From contig CANNZV010000520.1 of assembly GCA_947561585.1 (NCBI GenBank), positions 124,001-188,000 on the forward strand: DNA of 64,000 nucleotides. Reading direction: 5' to 3'. This stretch comes from Caprella mutica (taxonomy: Eukaryota; Arthropoda; Malacostraca; Amphipoda; Caprellidae). Below are positions 33,853 to 46,917 of this stretch, piece after piece. The notes beneath the pieces were generated by a model, which saw nothing but the letters and a program-made list of their open reading frames with translations, had not been told where the DNA came from and did no database searches. Each line of letters starts with the position of its first letter. Within the stretch, counting starts at the first letter, position 1. The translations under genes and the position numbers were made by a program.

Positions 33853-34573
33853 TGGATTGACATTTTATTACTGAAGTGGGATGATATTTTAATGCTAAAG
33901 TGGGATGATATTTTAATGCTAAAGTGGGATGATATTTTAATGCTAAAGTGGGATGATATTTTAATGCTAAAGTGGGATGATATTTTAATGCTAAAGTGGG
34001 ATGATATTTTAATGCTTAAGTGGGATGATTTATTAATGCAAAAGTGGGATGATATTTTAATGCTTAAGTGGGAAGACATATTAATGCTAAAGTGGGATGA
34101 TATATTAATGCTAAAGTGGGAAGACATATTAATGCTAAAGTGGGATGATATTTTAATGCTAAAGTGGGATGATATATTAATGCTAAAGTGGGAAGACATA
34201 TTAATGCTAAAGTGGGATGATATTTTAATGCTAAAGTGGGATGATATATTAATGCTAAAGTAGGATGATATTTTAATGCTAAAGTGGGATGATATATTAA
34301 TGCTAAAGTGGGATGATATTTTAATGCTTAAGTGGGATGATATATTAATGCTAAAGTGGGAAGACATATTAATGCTAAAGTGGGATGATATTTTAATGCT
34401 AAAGTGGGATGATATATTAATGCTAAAGTGGGAAGACATATTAATGCTAAAGTGGGATGATATATTAATGCTAAAGTGGGATGATATATTAATGCTAAAG
34501 TAGGATGATATTTTAATGCTAAAGTAGGATGATATTTTAATGCTAAAGTAGGATGATATTTTAATGCTAAAGT
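33853..34573 (+). repeat. 24-bp minisatellite, about 30 copies
   Basis: The unit is GTGGGATGATATTTTAATGC plus TAAA. ATATTT/ATATAT and GATGATAT/GAAGACAT variants recur in blocks. 24 is a multiple of three and the unit lacks stops, so both strands show long artificial frames (MLKWDDIL on plus, FSIKISSH on minus). Not treated as coding. Confidence 0.95.
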
Positions 34574-35313
34574 ACTCTAAATGGATCCACTCAAGTTTAT
34601 TTTTCAATGCAATTGCTGTAAGCATTATTTTCATTGTGACTATTTCAATTTCGTTAGAGTGTTACTATACTTTGTGATGAAGGTCCAGAGTTACATTCTC
34701 AATTATTAAATCGAATTATTCATCTAATAAGTTCATGATGCAAATATCTCGATAGTAAGATGTCTTATTCTTCCTCTGATATGTCCTGAAATCTTTCCCT
34801 TTATTTACTAGTTTTTTGGTAAGAAATTTAATTGTAGTAAGAAATTCAGAGCTATGAATGGAAAATTCATTAAAAACTAAGCATAGCTCTAGGACTGACC
34901 TCTGATCTTATTTTGTTAGATAGCTAACGTTTATTTTCGCGAGTAATTATAGTATTTGTAAGAAATAGTCTTATTGGATATAAGGAAAGTGGCTCTAATC
35001 AATTCTTACACATCCCTACCATGGGAATTGATGTGATGAGCTTAATATGTTCAGCATCTGTTTTAATTTATAAGATGAGTATAATAAACTGCTATGGCAA
35101 TCATTGTCCTATTCGGCCACGGTGTATGGCTCGATTGAGTTAACCCATTCTGACGAGATGTAGTTATATATCACCAGAACTGACCATTCATTAGAATCTA
35201 ACAGTTTTCAAATATATTACCTAATAAATTAACCTACAACTTTATTTAAATTAAATGCGTGAAATTTACAACCAGCCTATTTGGTCAGAATTCTCCAAAA
35301 ATTTTGAAACACA
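34574..35313. other. No gene seen
   Basis: Single-copy-looking AT-rich spacer between the 24-bp array and family E copy 2. Confidence 0.5.
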
Positions 35314-35459
35314 CACAGAGAAAAAAGTTTACTCATATTTAATGGGTCAACAATTTATGCTTTGAATCAATTAATTACGTGAGTTGGTTTGACTTTATTC
35401 ATGTTTTCATGAGTGTCAAAACAACTATGACGTGTGTGTCACCAAACATAGTTAATTCA

Positions 35460-35780
35460 AATTATTTTATGGATTGAATCAACTTACTATGAGAGTTGGA
35501 AATACATTTTGGGAGTTTGAACATATGTTAAAACAACTAGGATATAGTGTGTTGAAGTAACTCACAAAGATTGTCAATTCATTGTATCTGGTGTATGAAT
35601 TAACTTACTATGAGAGTTGACGCTACTTTTTTGTAAGTTTGGGTTTGAGTTAAAACAACTATGACATAGTGTGATAATGTAACCCACAAAGACTGTTAAT
35701 CTTATTTATCTGGTGTATAAATTAACTTACTATGAGAGTTAGTGCTACTTTTTTTTAAGTTTATGTGTGAGTTCAATCAA
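35460..35780 (+). repeat. ~120-bp direct repeats in family E copy 2
   Basis: About three units with TTAACTTACTATGAGAGTT; one fewer than in copy 1. Confidence 0.75.
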
Positions 35781-36203
35781 ATGAGTAAGTGGCAACTTAT
35801 ACTTTCCTCAAAGCCAATTAATCGGTTGATACTTTACAGTTCAAATCTTGTTTCAAGTGTGTTACGTGTTGAATGTGAACGCTCCTCAATACCATTTTAG
35901 TTTAAGTGCAAACAATAGCGTTATATGCACTAATCGATTATTAATTAATTCCATTAATAAATTGATAAATGTCTGCCTAAATATTCTAAAATATTGGTGA
36001 TTGATAGTTTGGTGGCTTTATATAGGTAGTTATTTGAAGAGCTGATTATCAGTATATAACTTTTATAATAATAAATTTTGATTATTGCCTTCCAGTTTGT
36101 AAACTGATATCCAAACTAATTTTCCTAAATTATTATATGTTAACTTATTTAAGCATCATACCTACCTAGCTGTTTTTTTTTTCAGTGTCAATACCTTCTA
36201 CAT

Positions 36204-36731
36204 GGGGTACGGTCAAGAGCCCTCCCGGTCAAGAGCCCTCCCGGTCATGAGCCCCCCCGGTCACGAGCCCCCCCGGTCATGAGCCCCCCTAGGTCATGAG
36301 CCCCCCCCCCCCCGGTCACGAGCCCCCCCTCCCTGTTTTTTTAATTCTTATTTACCTAGTTAAACAAATGAAGAATTACTTAGATAGAAATAACTGAAAG
36401 TTACTAATGTAGTTTGTTGTATCCGCTAGTATGTTGTACTGCACACTTCAAGATTGTTTAATGATCTGGCAGGGGGGTTCGGGGGCGGCACGCCCCCCGA
36501 TATACATATATTTTATGTCTATTCAGTAATGAACTACAAAAGTGTCAATAAGGATTAAATAGTATAGGTAAATAAGGATTTAAAAACAGGGGGGCTCATG
36601 ACTGGGAGGGCTCATGACTGGGAGGGCTCATGACCGGGGGGGCTCTTGACCGGGAGGGCTTATGATCTAGGGGGGCTCATGACCGGGGGGGCTCATGACC
36701 GGGGGGGGGGGGGGGCTTATGACCCACACCC
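36204..36731. mobile_element. Foldback-type element B in family E copy 2
   Basis: Same position and same CTTCTACAT target duplication (36195-36203, 36732-36740) as in copy 1, so B entered before the two copies separated. Unit numbers in the arms and the lengths of the C and G runs differ. Confidence 0.85.
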
Positions 36732-36771
36732 CTTCTACATAGGCTAGGCAGTTACTGCGCTGTCCTCAGAA

Positions 36772-36931
36772 TAGGGTAAGTTCCAAATTATCAGGCGATT
36801 TCAAATTTTCGGTCACGTATGAAATATAGTATATAGCTACCTAATAGCTAATTAAAATAAAAGTTAATTTAATATAGTTTTTTTACGCGACCGAAAATGT
36901 GGAGCCGTCCGATATTTCGGAACTTATCCTA
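36772..36931. mobile_element. TA-flanked GGGTAAGTTCC MITE in family E copy 2
   Basis: Counterpart of 9303-9463, with a better preserved right terminus (CGGAACTTATCC-TA). Confidence 0.75.
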
Positions 36932-37189
36932 GTATCTTAAGTAAAGTGGTCTGATAATCTATATATTTTAAAACTAGTTGGTGTACCTATAGGTAGGGTT
37001 ACACAGACAAATTCGGTTCTTTAATTTCTAATTGTGACCCTATTAAGAGAGTCTCAAAATCATTCTGAAATTAGTTTAGCTATATACTGAATTGTTGAAC
37101 ATCATAATTTAAGCTCAATTTATGATAGGTTCTATTCATTTCACGAGTGCCTTGAAGTCATGATGGTTATTAATGTTTCTGAGATAAGA

Positions 37190-37937
37190 GACCGCAGTTA
37201 GGTAAAGTGCCGCAATTTACCTACTTGACCCTAGTTTTCTATGACTGGGAGAACTCCATCCAGGGAGGTAGTCGGAGGAGAACACCGTCCAGGGATTTAG
37301 CAGGGAGAACTCCAACCAGAGGTGAGCCTTTTGATATATTATACTTTCTTGGTATTTAATTAAAGTCTACATTATGAGTGTATAATGAACAAAATTATGA
37401 GGATTAGCTAGAAAAATCCATTGCATTTATTAGAGCTAAATTTATACTGCATCTGAAGATTTATAATTAGTTTAACATTTTATATAAACAATTTACCTGT
37501 ATGAAAGAATTCTCAGTTAATAATTCTTTTCATTTCTTTATTAATATATGGTTTTCTATATTTTCTGAATCTACTTTCAGATCTTGATGAAGAATTGATG
37601 AAGTAGATCAACGTCATCAACTATCGGAGTCCTCTTCAATTCCTTTGAATGGTTCAGGAACAAATATGCTAGGTCAAAGTAAGTATTTGAAAATATTAGA
37701 TGATTTCTAAATATGTATTTGCAATATGATTAGCTCTTACTTTTTCATATGCTTTTAGGGATTCCAGACATGAAAAGAATATCGAAGCTGTCGCTATCTC
37801 ATCACAAAAGGAAAAAGAGTAGGTGATGTTATTGATAATGTATATGAACGATACTGTGAATTTCTATTCAATATATATTAATATACGAATCTCTTATTTC
37901 AGGAATTGGCAACCTACAGTCGTGAAAGAAAGTGACG
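37190..37937 (+). pseudogene. Exon/intron-like core of family E (copy 2)
   Basis: The same splice-type boundaries as copy 1 are kept: donor after CCAACCAGAG, acceptor TCTACTTTCAG, donor GTAAGT after GCTAGGTCAAA, acceptor ATGCTTTTAG, donor GTATAT and acceptor TTATTTCAG. A one-base deletion in the second of the last three exons (GGAAAAAGAGTAGG against GGAAATAAGAGTAG) breaks the frame that copy 1 keeps open, so this copy cannot make the same product. Confidence 0.4.
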
Positions 37938-38579
37938 AGAATTCAAATTAAACTTCTAAATAATAAATCTAAAACTTATATGTTTATATTTCGTTTTCAA
38001 TTTGACCTTGGTAATTCTATTAGCATATTTCAATATCAGTGCCTATGAGTAAGATGAATTGCACTAAAATATGGTTTAGAAGATAAAGGCTTTATCATTA
38101 TTTTATTATTCATTAAGTTATAGTACAATTGCAGCATATCAAAGATTTATCAACTTTTGTAATCTAGCCTGGTTAATTAATTCATCTAGCGTACCTATTT
38201 ATCACTACGTAAAGTTATTTGTGTTATCTAACTACTTATTTATAAACTGACCTGATGAGATTACTTATTCAATCTAATCTATTAATTTAGAACTAATAAC
38301 CATATATCAATTCATAGGATCGAAAACATTTCAAAAAGCAAGGATAGGTCTAGGTGATCAATTATTTTTTAAAATTAAAATAGTATGCATATCACAGAAG
38401 CAAAAGTAGAAAATAAATGTGAACATGCTAGATTTGGTCCTAGAAAATAAATAGTCTAATCTAATTGATACCAGGACCTAACTCGAGATTATAATTTAAT
38501 AGAGTAAATATAGTGACTGAAAAAGTCTTGTAAAAAGTCTGGCTACTGCTAACCAGACCGATATTTCAACCTACACTAT

Positions 38580-39060
38580 AATAGTTGATATACATTGACT
38601 TAGTTTACAAGTAGTTGATATAACCAACACGAGAAGATGATATAACCTACACGAGTAGTTGATATCACCTATACGAGTAGTTAATGTAACCTACACGAGT
38701 AGTTGGTATAACCTACACGAGTAGTTGGTATAACCTACACGAGTAGTTAGTATAACCTACACGAGTAGTTGGTATAACCAACACAAGCAGTGGTTATAAC
38801 CTACAAGAGTAGTTGATATAACCAACACGAGTAGGTGATATAACCTAACCGAGTAGTTGATATCACCTATACGAGTAGTTAATGTAACCTACACGAGTAG
38901 TTGGTATAACCTACGCGAGTAGTTGGTATAACTTACACGACAAGTTGGTATAACCTACACGAGTAGTTGGTATAACCTACACGAGTAGTTGGTAAAACCT
39001 ACACGAGTAGTTGGTATAACCTACACGAGTAGTTGGTATAACACATAGGAGTGATTGGAG
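38580..39060 (+). repeat. 22-bp tandem array in family E copy 2, about 21 units
   Basis: Units of GTAGTTGGTATAACCTACAC(GA) and the variant GTAGTTGATATCACCTATAC. It is longer than the array in copy 1. Confidence 0.85.
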
Positions 39061-39349
39061 AAACATACACAAGTAGTTGATGTAACCTTGTTCCGTAGTT
39101 GTTTTAACCATTACATATAATTGGTTCAACCATCACGAGCAGTTTTGACTATCACAGGTAGTTGTTGTGACCATCGGGAATTAAAAATAATCAACTCACA
39201 TATGTGTTGTTTTAACCAACGTCAATTTAACTCATTTTGAATAGTACCTGCAACTCACCACGTAGGTAGGCGCACAGATAAACCATAAAATTTAGTCAAA
39301 ACAAATCAAATATGATTTGATTCAACTAATCCTTTCTCTGTGTGCAGAG

Positions 39350-40140
39350 ATAGTTTATATTCTTGTGATAGTCTATTCTTGTGATAGTCTCTTCTTGTGA
39401 TAGTCTATACTTGTGATAGTCTATTCTTGTGATAGTCTATACTTGTGATAGTCTATTCTTGTGATAGTCTATACTTGTGATAGTCTATTCTTGTGATAGT
39501 CTATTCTTGTGATAGTCTATTCCTGTGATAGTCTCTTCTTGTAATAGTCTATTCCTGTGATAGTCTCTTCTTGTGATAGTCTATTCCTGTGATAGTCTCT
39601 TCTTGTGATAGTGTATTCTTGTGATAGTCTATTCTTGTGATAGTCTCTTCTTGTGATAGTCTATTCTTGTGATAGTCTATTCTTGTGATAGTCTCTTCTT
39701 GTGATAGTCTATTCCTGTGATAGTCTCTTCTTGTGATAGTCTATTCCTGTGATAGTCTCTTCTTGTGATAGTCTATTCTTGTGATAGTCTATTCTTGTGA
39801 TAGTCTCTTCTTGTGATAGTCTATTCCTGTGATAGTCTCTTCTTGTGATAGTCTATTCCTGCGATAGTCTATACTTGTGATAGTCTATTCTTGTGATAGT
39901 CTATTCCTGTGATAGTCTCTTCTTGTGATAGTCTCTTCTTGTGATAGTCTATTCTTGTGATAGTCTCTTCTTCTGATAGTCTATTCCTGTGATAGTCTAT
40001 TCTTGTGAAAGTCTATTCTTGTGATAGTCTATTCTTGTGATAGTCTACTCTTGTGATAGTCTATTATTGTGATGGTCTACTCTTGTGATAGTCTATTCTT
40101 GTGATATTCTATTCTTGTGACAGTCTACTCTAGTGATTGT
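39350..40140 (+). repeat. 16-bp minisatellite, about 49 copies
   Basis: Unit TATTCTTGTGATAGTC with TATTCC, TCTTCT and TATACT variants. It begins within six bases of the right end of family E copy 2. Confidence 0.95.
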
Positions 40141-41606
40141 CAATACAGTAAAATAACAGGAAGGATAGATACTGTGGACATAGCTTAAATAGCTCCTCAA
40201 GTATGTTCTTTAGTATTGTCGTAAGTTTGTTCTAAGAAACTGTAATCTGGTTTCAGATTCTGTGTAGCACCAAGAACAATATCTTAGTTTTGAACATCAT
40301 TATACCAGTTCATAAAAGTGACACTATACATATGAAGATAATTTCATTTAATTTTTATATTCTGGAGCCTATATGAAGTTTTCTCTGTAGTGTGGCACAT
40401 ACACTGAAAGACTATAATATAAGGGCCTAATCAATCCATATGCACTGTGTTATACCATTTCTATATTTGGCATAATATTAAGTACTTTTATATATTTCGA
40501 GGACAAAATCACACTTTTGTTAAGCCGAGAAAGCGACACAGATAAATGAAGTATCGAACCGAATCGGTCAGAAGTTCCAGTAAAATCTGTAAATTTCCTC
40601 CCCCTTCGATAATTTACTGGGCTTTATTTCGCAGGAGATAGAAAAGAAAGGCCACAGCGTTTCAAGTTGTAAAGCACACATGAAAATGCAACAGGTAGAA
40701 ATCCTGGGGGATCTGAAGATCCGAGACTCAGATAAAAGAATATCTGCTAAGTAGGGAATACATTATTTAGAATCGATGCGAATGCTGTTGCTTTGAAAAC
40801 CAGTTGGGAAAGTGTCAAGGGACACTGTAGAATAGTCAAAAGAGAAAGGAAAGCTACTTGGGAGTGGGTATACACCGTCACAGATTCATTATTGTATGTG
40901 TTAGAAGGCGTAAGAATAGCAAGATATAGCCGTGAGTAGAGACATATGAGCAATGAGGTAGATATCAGTCCTCGTCATTCTGGCGCAGAGGTCACAATGG
41001 CCTTAAAGCCGATGTGAGGGGAAATGATCAAAGAAAATATGAGGGAGAGAATAATCACCTGAGGTGAGAATCACTGCCTTACCTGTTCAAATGTCAGAAA
41101 CTGGATTTCTATGTTTATACAAGTCATTGGAACTTTCAAATTATGACAAAAAATTCTGCTTCAATTTCTTAATACAACTCTATTAATCTTTTTATTAAAT
41201 CATGTGAATAAAATTCAATGGATTTACGCTGTACTTTAGAAGCATCCTCAAATCTTCACACAACCAATTGAATCTTTCTGCAACCTTTAACTCACCGAAC
41301 ATTTCGAAGAAAACAGTCATATTGCTTTTAGCAATATTGCATTCACACCAAATGTACACCAAGGAACTATGTATGTATATTTAATTAAAGTTTTTATGAT
41401 ATTAATTTCGTCATACATTTCAGATATATCGAATAGAAATAACAGGAAAGTTGTACTTGATAAATGCAAAGTCATAGCATAGGGATATGAAACAACAGAA
41501 AATGAAAATAATTAAATGACTAACAATTATTTCGATATGATTTTCATGAGTAAGATATTACAATTTAAATAGAATAGTGCCTTTTGATTTTATATTAAAT
41601 AAATTA
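40141..41606. other. No gene seen
   Basis: Spacer between two arrays. One minus-strand frame of 68 codons (40953-40747) has no recognisable features. Confidence 0.5.
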
Positions 41607-42998
41607 CTATGAGTCACAACTCACAGTCACTATGAGTCACAACTCACAGTCACTATGAGTCACAACTCACAGTCACTATGAGTTACAACTCACAGTCACT
41701 ATAGTCACAACTCACAGTCACTATGAGTCACAACTCACAGTCACTATAGTCACAACTCACAGTCACTATGAGTCACAACTCACAGTCACTATACTCACAA
41801 CTCACAGTCACTATGAGTCACAACTCACAGTCACTATAGTCACAACTCACAGTCACTATAAGTTACAACTCACAGTCACTATAGTCACAACTCACAGTCA
41901 CTATAGTCACAACTCACAGTCACTATAGTCACAACTCACAGTCACTATAGTCACAACTCACAGTCACTATAGTCACAACTCACAGTCACTATAAGTTACA
42001 ACTCACAGTCACTATAGTCACAACTCACAGTCACTATAGTCACAACTCACAGTCACTATAAGTTACAACTCACAGTCACTATAGTCACAACTCACAGTCA
42101 CTATAGTCACAACTCACAGTCACTATAAGTTACAACTCACAGTCACTATAGTCACAACTCACAGTCACTATAGTCACAACTCACAGTCACTATAGTCACA
42201 ACTCACAGTCACTATAGTCACAACTCACAGTCACTATAGTCACAACTCACAGTCACTATAAGTTACAACTCACAGTCACTATAAGTTACAACTCACAGTC
42301 ACTATAGTCACAACTCACAGTCACTATAAGTTACAACTCACAGTCACTATAGTCACAATTCACAGTCACTATAGTCACAACTCACAGTCACTATAAGTTA
42401 CAACTCACAGTCACTATAGTCACAACTCACAGTCACTATAGTCACAACTCACAGTCACTATAGTCACAACTCACAGTCACTATAGTCACAACTCACAGTC
42501 ACTATAAGTTACAACTCACAGTCACTATAGTCACAACTCACAGTCACTATAGTCACAACTCACAGTCACTATAAGTTACAACTCACAATCACTATAGTCA
42601 CAACTCACAGTCACTATAGTCACAACTCACAGTCACTATAAGTTACAACTCACAGTCACTATAGTCACAACTCACAGTCACTATAAGTCACAACTCACAG
42701 TCACTATAGTCACAACTCACAGTCACTATAGTCACAACTCACAGTCACTATAAGTTACAACTCACAGTCACTATAGTCACAACTCACAGTCACTATAGTC
42801 ACAACTCACAGTCACTATAGTCACAACTCACAGTCACTATAGTCACAACTCACAGTCACTATAGTCACAACTCACAGTCACTATAGTCACAACTCATAGT
42901 CACTATAGTCACAACTCACAGTCACTATAGTCACAACTCACAGTCACTATAGTCACAACTCACAGTCACTATAGTCACAACTCACAGTCACTATAAGT
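41607..42998 (+). repeat. 22-24 bp minisatellite, about 62 copies
   Basis: Core unit TATAGTCACAACTCACAGTC(AC), with longer TATGAGTCAC and TATAAGTTAC variants. TATGAG units dominate the left edge, and TATAAG units are scattered at semi-regular intervals further in. Confidence 0.95.
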
Positions 42999-44048
42999 TT
43001 ATCTATAATAACGCATCCCATGTATAGTATTTACTCAAAAGTTTACTTTAGACACTGCTACCATTTCTCTTTAGCTTTTAAATAAACTGTATGTATATAC
43101 TCTTGATTTAAATTATGTTCCATTCGGTATATGGAAGTACTGTCATTAATTGGGAAAACATATTTTTATTTAAAAACACACATATTTCAGATCAATTCTC
43201 CTAGCCACGTATACAATTGAAAAGAGATTTCTAGTTAAATACTAGCGGTATAAAAGTCCTTAATAAATACCAAACAATAACACTGTATTTAGAACAGAAG
43301 AATGATTTTTTTAGTTGCTTTACTAACTAGGATCTGTGAAATACAAATATTCAGTCAATTTTTCAATATATATTTTCGATCACACACCAACTACTCTCAT
43401 TAATCGTAGTGTTTTCTCCTCCTAATTACAGATATAATCTTCAGTTGATTATATGTAGCTATGAGCACTCCTCTTAATCAGGGATTAAGCTCTATTAGTT
43501 CCTAACTGAATTGGATTAAGGGCTTCATCTTGTTTGTTTCTACGTCACATTGGGGCTTGCCAATAACTAATGTGGTCAGCACCTCATTGCAAAGTGAACG
43601 CTCTTTGATAGTACTTAAATCTTGATAAGTACCTGTTGAATGGTATTTTGTAAGAAAATAACTAATAGATGATATATGAAATTACCTTTCTATTATTGTG
43701 TTTCAGCATAAAAATACTTAATTCTCTTTGATTAATATAACCGAATTTTATACCATCAACATACAATTATATTTCGAATAGGAAAAGTTTTGATTTATGA
43801 TATACTATTTCGGTTTAAGATAAACTCACCAAGGTAATTTATACATGACAGTAATGTTAAAATATTATTCACTGAGTATACCATGTCAAGATTACTTTCA
43901 TGTATCCCTGACTTTTTCTTTCCACGCTATTATAAAAAGAATAGAGGTGATGTTTTCCATGTCATTGCTAATTAAATAGAGTAATATTTTGCCTGACTTC
44001 TCTTGCTGGTCAGTAGAGTAATTCCTACGGAATTTACTTCACTTAGAG
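42999..44048. other. No gene seen
   Basis: AT-rich spacer with no recognised feature. Confidence 0.5.
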
Positions 44049-44816
44049 CATTACTGCAGAGTAACGTTACCCCTCACTGCAGAGTAACGTTACCCCTCAC
44101 TGCAGAGTAACGTTACCCCTCACTGCAGAGTAACGTTACCCCTCACTGCAGAGTAACGTTATCCCTCACTGCAGAGTAACGTTACCACTCACTGCAGAGT
44201 AACGTTACCACTCACTGAAGAGTAACGTTACCACTCACTGCAGAGTAACGTTACCACTCACTGCAGAGTAACGTTACCACTCACTGCAGAGTAACGTTAC
44301 CACTCACTGCAGAGTAACGTTACCACTCACTGCAGAGTAACGTTACCACTCACTGAAGAGTGACGTTATCCCTCACTGCAGAGTAACGTTACCACTCACT
44401 GCAGAGTAACGTTACCACTCACTGAAGAGTAACGTTACCACTCACTGCAGAGTAACGTTACCACTCACTGCAGAGTAACGTTACCACTCACTGCAGAGTA
44501 ATGTTACCACTCACTGAAGAGTAACGTTACCACTCACTGCAGAGTAACGTTACCACTCACTGCAGAGTAACGTTACCACTCACTGCAGAGTAACGTTACC
44601 ACTCACTGCAGAGTAACGTTACCACTCACTGAAGAGTAACGTTACCACTCACTGCAGAGTAATGTTACCACTCACTGCAGAGTAACGTTACCACTCACTG
44701 CAGAGTAATGTTACCACTCACTGCAGAGTAACGTTTACCCTCACTGCAGAGTAACGTTACCCCTCACTGCAGAGTAACGTTACTCCTCACTGCAGAGTAA
44801 CGTTACTCCTCACAAC
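44049..44816 (+). repeat. 23-bp minisatellite, about 33 copies
   Basis: The unit GCAGAGTAACGTTACCACTC(ACT) contains the 10-bp palindrome GTAACGTTAC. ACCCCTC units sit at both edges and ACCACTC units fill the middle. Confidence 0.95.
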
Positions 44817-45066
44817 TCCTTAAATCGCTAGAATTACGAGTGATTTCGCACGGTAGGCAATTTGCGCCTTTGTGGCTGCAGTTTACCATTCAATTTAGTT
44901 AACTAGGGAGAAGTGAGGAGATTGAAGCGTAAGCACACCACCTTGGGACTGACTCACTTCAATTTAGCTCTCCAGTCTCTATGGAGTATATTTGCCTTTG
45001 TGCCTCACACTCAGGGGTCAAATTAGTCATATTCATTGTCAACTACATCATTATTGATTCATTCTT

Positions 45067-45517
45067 CAACTAGATAACGAGCATTCGGTAGAAGGCATAC
45101 CTTCGCCGCCACTTTGACCCATTCTCTCCTAAAATCTAATAAACTGGTGACTGGATAATGACCAATGGTCCCGCCAAGCTTCAGACAATTTGGTTTTATA
45201 CTTTTTTAGTGTTTGAGTTATAAATGGCCTGGACCTTGATATTTGACCTTTGACCCAATCGCTCTCAAAATCTAACAAAATGGTTCCTGTATATCAGTAT
45301 ATTGACCAATCGTCCCACCAAGTTTCATGCAATATGGTTCAATACTTTTTGAGTTATGAATGACTATGACCTTGACCTTTGACCGGGTAGCTCCTAAAAT
45401 TCTACCAGAAGGTCACTGTACATGGGCCAATCATTTCACCAAATTTCAGGCAATTTGGATGAATATTTTTTCAGTTAAGCGAATAACAAGATGATAAATA
45501 AATATATATATAAATAA
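45067..45517 (+). mobile_element. Modular dispersed repeat with three ~130-bp modules
   Basis: The 5' part reads CAACTAGATAACGAGCATTC then CATACCTTCGCCGCCAC. Three successive modules follow, each with TTTGACCC or TTGACCGGG, AAAATCTA, GACCAATNGTCCC, CAATTTGG and a GAGTTAT-type end. The 3' end is GCGAATAACAAGATGATAAA followed by AT-rich repeats. Single-module (59095) and two-module (61053, inverted) versions occur in the same window. I do not know its class; see the findings. Confidence 0.7.
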
Positions 45518-45574
45518 ATGCCTGGTAAAATATGACCTTCCACAAATTTGCAAAGTTAACTATTCAGCCACTCA

Positions 45575-46771
45575 CTAAGCTCACTAAACTTGGTAATGAG
45601 CTCACTGAATATGGTTATGAGTTCCTTAAATGTAGTTATGAGCTCACTAAATTTGGTTAGAACAACTCACCATGTATAGTAAACAACTCACCATATACAG
45701 TAAACAACTCACCATGTACAGTAAACACTTCACCATATACAGTAAACAACTCATCATATACAGTAAACAACTCACCACATAAAGTAAACAACTCACCATA
45801 TACAGTAAACAACTCACCATATACAGTAAACAACTCACCACATAAAGTAAACAACTCATCATATACAGTAAGCAACTCACCACATAAAGTAAACAACTCA
45901 TCATATACAGTAAACGACTCACCATATACAGTAAACAACTCACCATATACAGTAAACAACTCACCATATACAGTAAACAACTCACCACATAAAGTAAACA
46001 ACTCACCATATACAGTAAACGACTCACCATATACAGTAAACAACTCACCATATACAGTAAACAACTCACCATATACAGTAAACAACTCACCACATAAAGT
46101 AAACAACTCACCATATACAGTAAACAACTCACCATATACAGTAAACAACTCACCATATACAGTAAACAACTCACCATATACAGTAAACAATTCACCATAT
46201 ACAGTAAACAACTCACCATATACAGTAAACAACTCACCATATACAGTAAACAACTCACCATGTACAGTAAACACTTCACCATATACAGTAAACAACTCAT
46301 CATATACAGTAAACAACTCACCACATAAAGTAAACAACTCATCATATACAGTAAGCAACTCACCACATAAAGTAAACAACTCATCATATACAGTAAACGA
46401 CTCACCAAATACAGTAAACAACTCACCATATACAGTAAACAACTCACCATATACAGTAAACAACTCACCACATAAAGTAAACAACTCACCATATACAGTA
46501 AACGACTCACCATATACAGTAAACAACTCACCATATACAGTAAACAACTCACCATATACAGTAAACAACTCACCACATAAAGTAAACAACTCACCATATA
46601 CAGTAAACAACTCACCATATACAGTAAACAACTCACCATATACAGTAAACAACTCACCATATACAGTAAACAACTCACCATATACAGTAAACAACTCACC
46701 ATATACAGTAAACAACTCACCATATACAGTAAACAACTCACCATATACAGTAAACAACTCACCATATAAAG
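45575..46771 (+). repeat. 21-bp minisatellite, about 53 copies, with higher-order structure
   Basis: Unit CACCATATACAGTAAACAACT. The left 80 bases are diverged GAGCTCACTAAATTTGGTTAT units. A pattern of variant units (CACCATGTACAGTAAACACTT, then CATCATATACAG, then CACCACATAAAG) occurs at about 45710 and again at about 46257, an offset near 26 units. Because 21 is a multiple of three, long minus-strand frames exist (MVSCLLY, FTVYGEL); these are array artefacts. Confidence 0.95.
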
Positions 46772-46917
46772 TGATTCATCTTCACAGTGCAACAGTTCCT
46801 CCCCTCCCTCCCCCCCTCTCTCTCTCTCTGTCAATTTGTTCACAGAGATTTAGTTTTTTTACTCCATTGAACCGACAACAGATTATACTACCCCTTGTGA
46901 ACCGAACTTAGAGTGAA

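Larger units (their letters stand above)
35314..39344 (+). mobile_element. Family E element, copy 2 (4.0 kb)
   Basis: CACAGAGAAAAAAGTTTACT at the left and CCTTTCTCTGTGTG at the right, collinear with 7709-11722 and highly similar over most of its length. Differences: a single-arm version of the hairpin region with ~120 bp of extra sequence (about 35810-35935), a longer 22-bp array, and a one-base deletion in the second core exon. TA is not present at the flanks here; the left flank is an ACACAC run and the right flank runs straight into a 16-bp minisatellite. Confidence 0.85.

Noticed and set aside
33828..34634. 268-codon frame on minus and 75-123-codon frames on plus (FSIKISSH, MLKWDDIL)
   Set aside because: By-products of a 24-bp unit without stops; open on both strands over the same DNA.
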